Source: Cellulomonas xylanilytica (GTDB taxonomy: Bacteria > Actinomycetota > Actinomycetes > Actinomycetales > Cellulomonadaceae). From it: a stretch of DNA of 64,000 nt. This document shows positions 7,696 to 15,425 of the stretch, in pieces; positions within the stretch are counted from its first letter, which is position 1, and each line of letters begins with the position of its first letter. The notes beneath the pieces are model-generated. The model worked only from the letters and a program-made list of their open reading frames with translations. It ran no database searches and was not told the DNA's origin. The stretch covers positions 62,001 through 126,000 of the forward strand of contig NZ_BJUB01000013.1 of NCBI RefSeq assembly GCF_007989805.1. The letters run 5' to 3'. Made by a program: the position numbers and the translations under genes.

Positions 7696-9380
7696 GCAGC
7701 GACGACAAGGTGGTCGGGCAGCAGGACGACCTGCCGCTCAACGCGGTCCTCGGCAGCGACCTCGCGCTCTCGATCTCCGACGCGATGCGCGAGGACGACC
7801 CGTTGGTCTGGGTCAACGGGGCGTTCACCCGGCTCACCGGGTACCCGGCGGAGGAGATCCTCGGCCGCAACTGCCGGTTCCTGCAGGGAGCGGAGACCGA
7901 TCCGGTCGCCGTGGCCCGGATCCACACCGCCCTGGACCAGCAGCGGGCGGTGGCGACGGTCATCCGCAACTACCGGCGCGACGGCACGCCGTTCTGGAAC
8001 CAGGTGGTCATCAGCCCGGTCGTCGACGAGACCGGTCGGGTCACCCACCACATCGGGATCCAGGTCGACGTCACCGAGCGCGTCGTCTCGGACCGGGCGC
8101 GGGACCTCGAGATCGACGTGCCGCACGAGGCCACGGCTCGACTCGACCTGCTGGCGCTGATCAGCGACGAGCTCGCCCAGCGCCTCGAGTACGACGACGC
8201 GGTGGACGCCCTCGGTGACCTCGCGATCCCGGCGCTGGCCACCTGGGGCTTCGTCGCGGTCACCGACGACCGCGGCCGGTTCGACCGCATCCACCTCGTC
8301 GCCGCCGACCCGGACGACGAGCAGACCGCCCGGGCGCTCGCCAACGAGGACATCAGCTGGCTCTCGCGCTCGCCCTCCGTCACGGAGGCGCTGACCAGCG
8401 GTCCGGGCTTCGTCGCCACGCCCTTCGCGGTCGACCAGGAGGGTCTCCCCGGCCGGACGACGCCCACGCAGCTCGAGCTGCTGCGCCGGCTCGGCCTGGG
8501 CAGCGCGATGGTGGTCCCGCTGCGCGCGCGCGACCGCGTCCTGGGCGTGCTGACCCTCGTCGCCGTCGACGGGTTCACCGCCGACGCGGTGGTGACCGCC
8601 GCGCACCTGGGGCGTCGCGCCGGCCTCGCGCTCGACAACGTCCGGCTGTTCCTCGCCGAGCGCACCGCGGCGCTGACCCTCCAGCGCAGCCTCCTGCCGG
8701 AGATTCCCGAGGTCCCCGGCCTCGACATCGCCGCCGCGTACATCCCGTCCGCCCGCAGCGCCGAGGTGGGGGGTGACTGGTTCGACGTGCTCCCGCTGCC
8801 CGACGGTGCGATCGGGCTGGCCGTCGGCGACGTCGTCGGGCACGACCTGCAGGCCGCGGCGGCGATGGGCCAGCTCCGCTCGCTCCTGCGGTCCTACGCG
8901 TGGGAAGGATCGTCGCCCGGGCAGGTTCTCGGCCGCGCCGACCAGCTGGTCCGTGGCCTCGACATCGCCGACATCGCGACCTGCGCCTACCTGCGCTGGC
9001 GGTCCGGCGACGACGGCGCGCAGGTCACCTACGCACGCGCCGGGCACCCGCCCCCGCTGCTGCGGCTCGCCGGCGGCGACGTCCGGTCGCTCGACGGCGG
9101 CCTCTCGACCCCCATCGGGCTCGACGGCTCCGAGCGCACCGAGGCCACGATCGACGTGCCCGTGGGTGCGACGCTCGTCCTCTACACCGACGGGCTGGTC
9201 GAGCGACGTGACCGCGGGCTCCGCGAAGGCATCGCGGCGCTCACCGCCGAGCTCAGCGGCATCCCCGACGACGCGGACGCCAAGGCCGTCCGCGACCGGC
9301 TGGTCGCGACGTTCATCGGCGAGCAGCAGGAGGACGACGTGTGCCTGCTCGTCGTCAGCCCCGCGCCGCCCACCACCTGA
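7692..9380 (+). CDS. LOV-GAF-PP2C (SpoIIE-type) protein phosphatase, blue-light sensor
   Basis: 562 residues. A LOV-type PAS domain (about 20-125) contains GRNCRFLQG with the photo-adduct cysteine at residue 61 and the flavin-contacting Asn/Gln pattern, plus NYRRDGTPFWN and HHIGIQVDVT. A GAF domain (about 150-315) and a SpoIIE/PP2C phosphatase (about 335-562) follow; the metal motifs GGDWFD, GDVVGHD, YTDGLVE and DDVCLLVV are all present. In this class, phosphatase output usually dephosphorylates an anti-anti-sigma factor in a partner-switching cascade; no such partner is in the window. Flavin binding is inferred from the intact motif. The last 26 bases overlap the convergent cca gene. Confidence 0.93.
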   Translation: MSSDDKVVGQQDDLPLNAVLGSDLALSISDAMREDDPLVWVNGAFTRLTGYPAEEILGRNCRFLQGAETDPVAVARIHTALDQQRAVATVIRNYRRDGTPFWNQVVISPVVDETGRVTHHIGIQVDVTERVVSDRARDLEIDVPHEATARLDLLALISDELAQRLEYDDAVDALGDLAIPALATWGFVAVTDDRGRFDRIHLVAADPDDEQTARALANEDISWLSRSPSVTEALTSGPGFVATPFAVDQEGLPGRTTPTQLELLRRLGLGSAMVVPLRARDRVLGVLTLVAVDGFTADAVVTAAHLGRRAGLALDNVRLFLAERTAALTLQRSLLPEIPEVPGLDIAAAYIPSARSAEVGGDWFDVLPLPDGAIGLAVGDVVGHDLQAAAAMGQLRSLLRSYAWEGSSPGQVLGRADQLVRGLDIADIATCAYLRWRSGDDGAQVTYARAGHPPPLLRLAGGDVRSLDGGLSTPIGLDGSERTEATIDVPVGATLVLYTDGLVERRDRGLREGIAALTAELSGIPDDADAKAVRDRLVATFIGEQQEDDVCLLVVSPAPPTT

Positions 9381-10863
9381 GCAGCTCCTCGCGGGCGACG
9401 TCCGGGCCCAGCGGACCGCGCTCCATCCGCAGCTCGAGCAGGTGCCGGTAGGCCTCGCCCACCTCACGCCCCGGCGTCAGGCCGAGGACCTCCATGATCT
9501 GGCCGCCGTCGAGGTCGGGCCGGATGGCGCTGAGCTCCTCCTGCTCCCGCAGGCGCGCGATCCGCTCCTCCAGGTCGTCGTACGCCGCGGACAGCCGAGC
9601 CGCCTTGCGCAGGTTCCGCGTGGTGCAGTCCGACCGGGTCAGCCGGTGCAGCCGCTCCAGCAGCGGACCGGCGTCCGTGACGTAGCGGCGCACCGCCGAG
9701 TCCGTCCACCCGCCCTCGCCGTAGCCGTGGAACCGCAGGTGCAGCTCCGTCAGCCGCGCGACCGCCTGCACCGTGGCCTTGTCGAACCGCAGCTCCTTGA
9801 GCCGCTTGGCGACGAGCTTCGCGCCGACCATCTCGTGGTGGTGGAAGCTGACGCCGCCACCCTCCTCGAACCGTCGCGTCCTCGGCTTGCCGATGTCGTG
9901 CAGCAGCGCCGCCAGCCGGAGCACCAGGTCCGGACCGGGCACCGCACCGTCGGGACCGGTCTCCAGGGCGATCGCCTTGTCCAGCACGGTCAGCGAGTGC
10001 TCGTACACGTCCTTGTGCCGGTGGTGCTCGTCGATCTCCAGCCGCAGCGCCGGCAGCTCGGGCAGCACGTGCTCCGCCAGACCCGTGTCGACCAGCACCT
10101 CCAGACCCGCCCGGGGCTGCGCCGAGACCAGCAGCTTGCTCAGCTCGTCGCGCACCCGCTCCGCCGACACGATCGTGATCCGCTCGGCCATGTCCACGAT
10201 CGCGGCGTGCGCGGCGGGGTCCACCGCGAAGCCCAGCTGCGCGGCGAACCGTGCCGCGCGCATCATCCGCAGCGGGTCGTCGTCGAACGACTGCCGCGGG
10301 TCCACGGGGGTCCGCAGCACCCCCGCCGCCAGGTCCGTGAGGCCGTCGAACGGGTCGACGAACGTCAGGTCCGGCACGCGGACCGCCATCGAGTTCACCG
10401 TGAAGTCACGCCGGGACAGGTCGCCCTCCAGCGAGTCACCGAACGCGACCTGCGGCTTGCGCGACGTCGGGTCGTACTCGTCGGACCGGTACGTCGTCAC
10501 CTCGACGACGACGTCCTCCGCCAGCGACGACCGCCGGCCCGCGAACCGGCGGGCGCCGATGGTGCCGAACTCCTTGCCGATGTCCCAGTGCGCGTCGCCC
10601 CAGCGGGCCAGGATCTCCTGCGTCTCGTCGGGGGTCGCCGACGTCGCGAAGTCGAGGTCCGCCGACGCCCGGCCCAGGAACGCGTCCCGCACCGGACCCC
10701 CCACCAGCGCCAGCTCGTGCCCGGCCGCGCGGAACAGCTCGCCCAGCTCCAGCGCGTCGGCGGGCAGCCCTGCCAGCACGCTGAGCGCACGCTTCTGCAG
10801 CGCCACCAGCGCGGCGCTCAGGTCAGGGGAGTCGGGACCGACGGACGGATCGAGGGAGGGCAC
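9355..10863 (-). CDS. cca: CCA tRNA nucleotidyltransferase
   Basis: Adds or repairs the 3' CCA of tRNAs using CTP and ATP. The 502-residue protein has the class II polymerase head (GGPVRDAFLG near residue 55, the metal-binding DLDF, RRDFTVNSMA, DDPLRMMRAARFAAQLGF) and a C-terminal HD domain (LLHDIGKPRTR, FHHHEMVGA). GTG start at 10863 by family length. It ends tail to tail inside the LOV phosphatase gene. Its divergent neighbours Nudix-DUF6049-murJ form the usual actinobacterial arrangement. One of the tRNA genes in the window encodes its CCA and the other does not, so this activity is needed. Confidence 0.96.
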   Translation of the reverse strand: MPSLDPSVGPDSPDLSAALVALQKRALSVLAGLPADALELGELFRAAGHELALVGGPVRDAFLGRASADLDFATSATPDETQEILARWGDAHWDIGKEFGTIGARRFAGRRSSLAEDVVVEVTTYRSDEYDPTSRKPQVAFGDSLEGDLSRRDFTVNSMAVRVPDLTFVDPFDGLTDLAAGVLRTPVDPRQSFDDDPLRMMRAARFAAQLGFAVDPAAHAAIVDMAERITIVSAERVRDELSKLLVSAQPRAGLEVLVDTGLAEHVLPELPALRLEIDEHHRHKDVYEHSLTVLDKAIALETGPDGAVPGPDLVLRLAALLHDIGKPRTRRFEEGGGVSFHHHEMVGAKLVAKRLKELRFDKATVQAVARLTELHLRFHGYGEGGWTDSAVRRYVTDAGPLLERLHRLTRSDCTTRNLRKAARLSAAYDDLEERIARLREQEELSAIRPDLDGGQIMEVLGLTPGREVGEAYRHLLELRMERGPLGPDVAREELLRWWAARG

Positions 10864-10900
10864 TCGTCCAAGCCTGCCAGATCTGGAGCGGGTGGACGGA

Positions 10901-10966
10901 GTGCAGCGGAGGGTGGGGGCGCGCCAGCGCACCCGCCCGCAGCGGAACGCAGCCCACCCGCGACCA
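10901..10966. repeat. REP-like intergenic repeat, copy 2
   Basis: Match to 1984-2049 over 66 bases in the same orientation, differing mainly at scattered single positions and a short stretch near the 3' end. It lies between cca and the Nudix gene. Confidence 0.6.
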
Positions 10967-11055
10967 ACAAGTATCGCGCGGTGGACGGAGCGAAAGGTGG
11001 CGCACCGGCGACCGTCAGGCACGGACCGTGCCGCCCAAGTCGTTACAGTGTCGAT

Positions 11056-11610
11056 ATGTCGAGCCCGGCGCGTCCACCCGTCCCCGGGGGCGTGCCAGCG
11101 CCGCCGGGCGGTCATCCGCTGCGCATCGACCCCCGCCACAGCATCACGCGGGTCCCGTCGACCCCGCTTCCCGTCGTCGACGAGACCTCCGCGGGCGGCA
11201 TCGTCGTCAGCCGTCGTGAGGGCGTGGACCACGCCGCGGTCATCGCACGTCGCAACCGCGCGGGCCGTCTCGAGTGGTGCCTGCCGAAGGGTCACCTCGA
11301 GGGCGACGAGACGCCCGAGGAGGCGGCCGTCCGCGAGATCGCGGAGGAGACCGGGATCACGGGAGAGGTCCTGCGTCGCCTGGGGGTCATCGACTACTGG
11401 TTCAGCGGCGACGACCGCCGCGTGCACAAGGTCGTCCACCACTTCCTGCTGGGCGCCACCGGCGGGTTCCTCACGGTCGAGGGCGACCCGGACGGCGAGG
11501 CCGAGGACGCCGCGTGGATCCCTGTCGCACAGCTGAACGGGGTGCTGGCGTACCCGAACGAACGGCGTCTCGCCGAGGCAGCACTCGTCGTGCTCGTCGG
11601 CGAGGGATGA
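11056..11610 (+). CDS. Nudix hydrolase (MutT-like)
   Basis: A 184-residue Nudix protein. The Nudix box is complete: GHLEGDETPEEAAVREIAEETGI (about residues 78-100), with the catalytic REIAEE glutamates. A Pro-rich N-terminus of about 40 residues precedes the fold. The substrate is not predictable; nucleoside diphosphate derivatives are typical. The ATG at 11056 lies only six bases after a possible -10 element (TACAGT, 11044-11049), so the message may be leaderless. It is coupled by ATGA overlap to the DUF6049 gene and heads the Nudix-DUF6049-murJ operon. Confidence 0.9.
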   Translation: MSSPARPPVPGGVPAPPGGHPLRIDPRHSITRVPSTPLPVVDETSAGGIVVSRREGVDHAAVIARRNRAGRLEWCLPKGHLEGDETPEEAAVREIAEETGITGEVLRRLGVIDYWFSGDDRRVHKVVHHFLLGATGGFLTVEGDPDGEAEDAAWIPVAQLNGVLAYPNERRLAEAALVVLVGEG

Positions 11611-13727
11611 GCGCCCGCTCGCGACGACGCCGGGTGCTCAGTGCGGCCCTGGCCCTCGTCGGCGCCGTCGCGCTCGTCGTCCCCGTCAGCGGTGCCGCGG
11701 TCGCGCCCACCCCGAGCCCGGACCCGGACCTCCCGGTGGCCGTGCAGGTCGTCGACGTCGCGCCGAGGGTCCTGCGTCCCGGCGAGGACCTGCGCGTGCG
11801 GGCGACCCTGCGCAACGACGGCGACGAGGTGATCGAGCGACCCGGTGCCGCCCTGCGGATCAGCCGCTTCCGCGTGAGCTCACGCGACGACGTGGACGCC
11901 TGGGCGTCGGCCGGGACCTCCGGGCTGACCCGCACGAGCCGAGACGTCACCACCCGGGTCGACACCCCGCTGCCGCCCGGCGGGACCGTCACGGTCGAGC
12001 TCGTCGTGCTCGCCGCGGACATGGGGCTGCGCGACGGCGCCGACACCTGGGGCCCACGCGGACTCGCGGTCGAGGCGCTCGACGGCTCGACCCGCGTCGG
12101 CATCCAGCGCACCTTCCTGCTGTGGCTGCCCTCCGACGACGTCCCGCGCACCCCGGTCTCGGTGCTCGTGCCGATGGTGGGCCCCCCGTCCGCTCCCGCG
12201 CCGGGCGGCGCCGGCCCCAGCGCGGCGACGGTCGCCGGGCTCGACGAGCTGACCCGGCCGGGGGGCCGGCTGCGGGAGCTCTCCGCGGCCGTGGCCGTCG
12301 CGCCGCAGATCGGCGTCGCCGTCGACCCGGCACTGCTCGCCGCCGCGTCGGCGGGGACGCCGGGCACGCAGGACTGGGGCTCCGACGTCACCGACGAGCT
12401 CCGCGGCCACGACGTCGTCGCGCTGCCGTGGTCGGACCCGGACATCGCCGCGGCGGCGCACGCCGACCACGAGGACCTCGTGCAGCTCGCGATGGAACGC
12501 ACCGCGCAGACCGGCATCCCGGGTCTGTCGGCGCCGTCGGGGCTGCTGTGGGCACCGGGTGCGGGGCTGCCGGACGAGACGACGGCCGCCGTGACGTCCC
12601 AGGTGGGTGCGGGCGGGATCGTCCTGCCACCGACCACCGACGAGGGCGGCGACGACACGCCCGGTGCCGCGCAGCGGGTCGAGAGTGCCGACGGTTCGGT
12701 GACCGCGTACGCACCGGACGCGGTGCTCACCGGCCTGTTCGCGGCGCCGCTGGGGATCGACGCGGGCGCGACGACCGCCACCACCGTCCAGCGGGCGCTC
12801 GCCGAGCTCGCGGTCATCACGCGGGAGACGGAGTCCGACCAGCCGCACCTGCTCATCGCGCCCGGACGCGGCTGGAACCCCGACGTGACCAACGTCGCGG
12901 CGCTGGCGACCGCGTTCGCCGATGCCCCGTGGGTCCGCCTGGCCCCGGTGGGCACCCTCCTGGACGACGACGAGGCGAAGGCCCGCGACGCCCTGCCCGC
13001 GAGCGCGGCGGACCCCGACGAGCTGGCCCCGAGCAGCGTCGACGCGCTGGCCGCCGCCCGGGCGCGTGCCGTCGCGTTCGCCGGGGTGACCAGCGAACCG
13101 GCCGTCCTGCTGGCGGGGGTCGACGACGAGATCCTGGCGCCGATGTCCGTCGCGTGGCGCGTCGCCCCCGCCGGTCGGGACGCCCTGGTGGCATCCGTGG
13201 TCGCGGACGTCGACGCGCGGTCGACGGGGCTGAGCATCGCCCCGGTCAACGACCTCCTGGTGACCGCGGCGGACAGCCCCCTGCCGCTCGTCGTGCGCAA
13301 CGACCTCACCGTCCCGGCGACCGTGCTGCTGACCGTGACCCCGCGCAAGGCGTGCCTGGAGGTCGGGGAGATCGACCCGGTCGTGGTCGAGGCGCAGAGC
13401 GAGACCAACGTCCGTGTGCCGCTGCACTCCCGCGCCAACTGCTCGGTCGTCGTCTCCGCGCAGCTGACCGCGCCCGACGGGCTGCCCGTGTCGCCCGCGG
13501 TCCGGTTCACCGCACAGGTCGCTCCCACGATCGAGAGCATCGGCACGATCGTCGTGGGCGTCCTCCTGGCCCTCGGCCTGGTGCTCGGCATCGTGCGCAC
13601 CGTGCGACGTGGGCAGAGTGCCCGCCGCGGCGCCCGCACCGAGGCGGAGGCCGGGACGTCGACGTCGCTGCCCGTCCTCGGCGGCGCCGCGCCCGAGGAC
13701 GACCCGGGCGAGCAGGAGAACCGATGA
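11607..13727 (+). CDS. DUF6049 family secreted membrane-anchored protein
   Basis: 706 residues. A signal peptide (about 1-30, RRRR then a hydrophobic core ending SGAAVA) is followed by a large extracytoplasmic region of beta-rich domains, one C-terminal transmembrane helix (about 640-665, VVGVLLALGLVLGIVRTV) and a short charged cytoplasmic tail. This is the conserved actinobacterial protein found immediately upstream of murJ, classed as DUF6049. Four-base overlaps with both the Nudix gene and murJ show strict coupling, consistent with a role near lipid II flipping or cell-wall assembly, but its biochemical function is unknown. Confidence 0.9.
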   Translation: MSARSRRRRVLSAALALVGAVALVVPVSGAAVAPTPSPDPDLPVAVQVVDVAPRVLRPGEDLRVRATLRNDGDEVIERPGAALRISRFRVSSRDDVDAWASAGTSGLTRTSRDVTTRVDTPLPPGGTVTVELVVLAADMGLRDGADTWGPRGLAVEALDGSTRVGIQRTFLLWLPSDDVPRTPVSVLVPMVGPPSAPAPGGAGPSAATVAGLDELTRPGGRLRELSAAVAVAPQIGVAVDPALLAAASAGTPGTQDWGSDVTDELRGHDVVALPWSDPDIAAAAHADHEDLVQLAMERTAQTGIPGLSAPSGLLWAPGAGLPDETTAAVTSQVGAGGIVLPPTTDEGGDDTPGAAQRVESADGSVTAYAPDAVLTGLFAAPLGIDAGATTATTVQRALAELAVITRETESDQPHLLIAPGRGWNPDVTNVAALATAFADAPWVRLAPVGTLLDDDEAKARDALPASAADPDELAPSSVDALAAARARAVAFAGVTSEPAVLLAGVDDEILAPMSVAWRVAPAGRDALVASVVADVDARSTGLSIAPVNDLLVTAADSPLPLVVRNDLTVPATVLLTVTPRKACLEVGEIDPVVVEAQSETNVRVPLHSRANCSVVVSAQLTAPDGLPVSPAVRFTAQVAPTIESIGTIVVGVLLALGLVLGIVRTVRRGQSARRGARTEAEAGTSTSLPVLGGAAPEDDPGEQENR

Positions 13728-15370
13728 CCGACGACGGGACCCGTCGGGGCGCTGCCCTGATGGCGTCGGGCACCGCCGTGTCCCGGATGCTCGGGCTCCT
13801 GCGCGCCATGGTCATGGCCAGCGCGATCGGGGCGACCGGCCAGGCCGCCGACGCGTTCGCCGTGGCCAACAAGCTGCCCAACGTCCTGTACATGCTCCTC
13901 GCCGGCGGGGTGCTCAACGCGATCCTCGTGCCGCAGGTCGTGCGCGCGTACAAGCGCAAGGCCGGTCAGGAGTACGTCGACCGCCTGCTGACGCTCGGCT
14001 TCGCGGTGCTCGCCGGCGCGACCGTCGTGCTGACGCTCCTCGCGCCGGTGCTCGTCGGCCTGTACTCGAACTTCGGCAACCCGACGCAGAACGCCCTGGC
14101 GACGACGTTCGCGTACTGGTGCATCCCGCAGCTGTTCTTCTACGGGGTGTACGGGCTGCTCGGGCAGGTGCTCAACGCGCGCGGCTCGTTCGGTCCGTAC
14201 ATGTGGGCGCCCGCCGTGAACAACCTGGTCGCCATCGCGGGGTTCGGTCTGTTCATCGCGGTGTTCGGGGTGTGGAAGACGTCCGGCGTCGTGGACGCCT
14301 CGACGTGGACCGGCGGGCAGGTCGCCCTGCTGGCCGGTGCGGCCACCCTCGGCGTCGTCGCCCAGGCCGTCGTCCTGATCCCGGCCCTGCGGCGCGCCGG
14401 CGTGCACTACCGTCCGCGCTGGGGGCTGCGCGGGTCCGGCCTCGGAGCAGCGGGCGGCGTGGCCACCTGGACGCTCGCCGGCCTCGGCGTCGGGCAGCTC
14501 GGCTACCTCGTCGTCTCGCGCGTCGCGTCCGCCGCACCCGATGCCGCCGTCGCCGACGGCGTGACGGGCACCGCGGTCGCGGGCCCCGCGGCGTACGACG
14601 TCGCGTTCCTCATCTTCATGCTCCCGCACTCGCTGGTGACGGTCTCCCTGGCGACGGCCCTGTTCACCCGGCTCTCCGCCCAGGCGCACGACGCCGACGT
14701 GGCGGGCGTGCGAGCCACGCTGTCCTCCGGCCTGCGCGTGGTCGGCGTGTTCACGGTGTTCGCGACGGCCGCCATCGTGGTGCTCGCGCTGCCGGTGACC
14801 CGGGTCATCCTCGCGACAGCGTCCGCAGGCTCGGCCGACGCGGTCGCCTCCGTGGTCATCGCCATGGTCCTCGGCCTGCCCGCGTTCGGTGCCTGGTCGA
14901 TGTTCCAGCGGGCGTACTACGCCTACGAGGACGCTCGGTCGATGGTGCCCATCCAGGTCGCCATGGCCGCCGTCGTCGCCCTCGGAGCCTGGGCCTCCCA
15001 GATGCTCCTGCGGCCGACGCTGTGGGTCGCCGGTGCCGGTGCCGCCATGACCGTGTCCTACGTCGTCGGCGCGGGCATCGCCCAGTGGCAGCTGCGCCGC
15101 CGGCTCGGTGGCATCGACGGAGCCCGCGTCCTGCAGGTGATGGCACGGGCTACCCTCGCCGCGGTGGTGTCGGCTGCTGTCGGGTTCGGCGTGCTGCTCC
15201 TGCTGCGGATCTGGCTGTCCACAGGCCTGATGGCGTCGATCATCCAGTGCGCCGTCGTCGGTACCCTGATGGGCCTCGCGTACGCCGCCGCTCTCCGGCT
15301 GCTCCGCGTGCGGGAGCTGGACAACCTGCTCATGCCGGTCCTGCGGCGTCTGCGCGGGGGACGTCGCTGA
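13724..15370 (+). CDS. murJ: Lipid II flippase MurJ (MviN)
   Basis: A 548-residue polytopic protein of the MATE-like MurJ family with about 14 membrane helices. It flips undecaprenyl-linked lipid II across the membrane for peptidoglycan synthesis. Family marks include the N-terminal SGTAVSRMLGLLRAMVMASAIG, the ADAFAVANKLPNVLYMLLAGGVLNAILVPQVVRAY region and FFYGVYGLLGQVLNARGSFGPYMWAPAVNN. It lacks the long pseudokinase extension found on mycobacterial MviN; instead a separate pseudokinase-like gene follows 55 bases downstream. It overlaps the DUF6049 stop. Confidence 0.96.
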   Translation: MTDDGTRRGAALMASGTAVSRMLGLLRAMVMASAIGATGQAADAFAVANKLPNVLYMLLAGGVLNAILVPQVVRAYKRKAGQEYVDRLLTLGFAVLAGATVVLTLLAPVLVGLYSNFGNPTQNALATTFAYWCIPQLFFYGVYGLLGQVLNARGSFGPYMWAPAVNNLVAIAGFGLFIAVFGVWKTSGVVDASTWTGGQVALLAGAATLGVVAQAVVLIPALRRAGVHYRPRWGLRGSGLGAAGGVATWTLAGLGVGQLGYLVVSRVASAAPDAAVADGVTGTAVAGPAAYDVAFLIFMLPHSLVTVSLATALFTRLSAQAHDADVAGVRATLSSGLRVVGVFTVFATAAIVVLALPVTRVILATASAGSADAVASVVIAMVLGLPAFGAWSMFQRAYYAYEDARSMVPIQVAMAAVVALGAWASQMLLRPTLWVAGAGAAMTVSYVVGAGIAQWQLRRRLGGIDGARVLQVMARATLAAVVSAAVGFGVLLLLRIWLSTGLMASIIQCAVVGTLMGLAYAAALRLLRVRELDNLLMPVLRRLRGGRR

Positions 15371-15425
15371 TCGGCCCGTCTACCATGCAGGTGTCCTGGT
15401 GCGGGTTCTCGACATGGAGGTGCTG

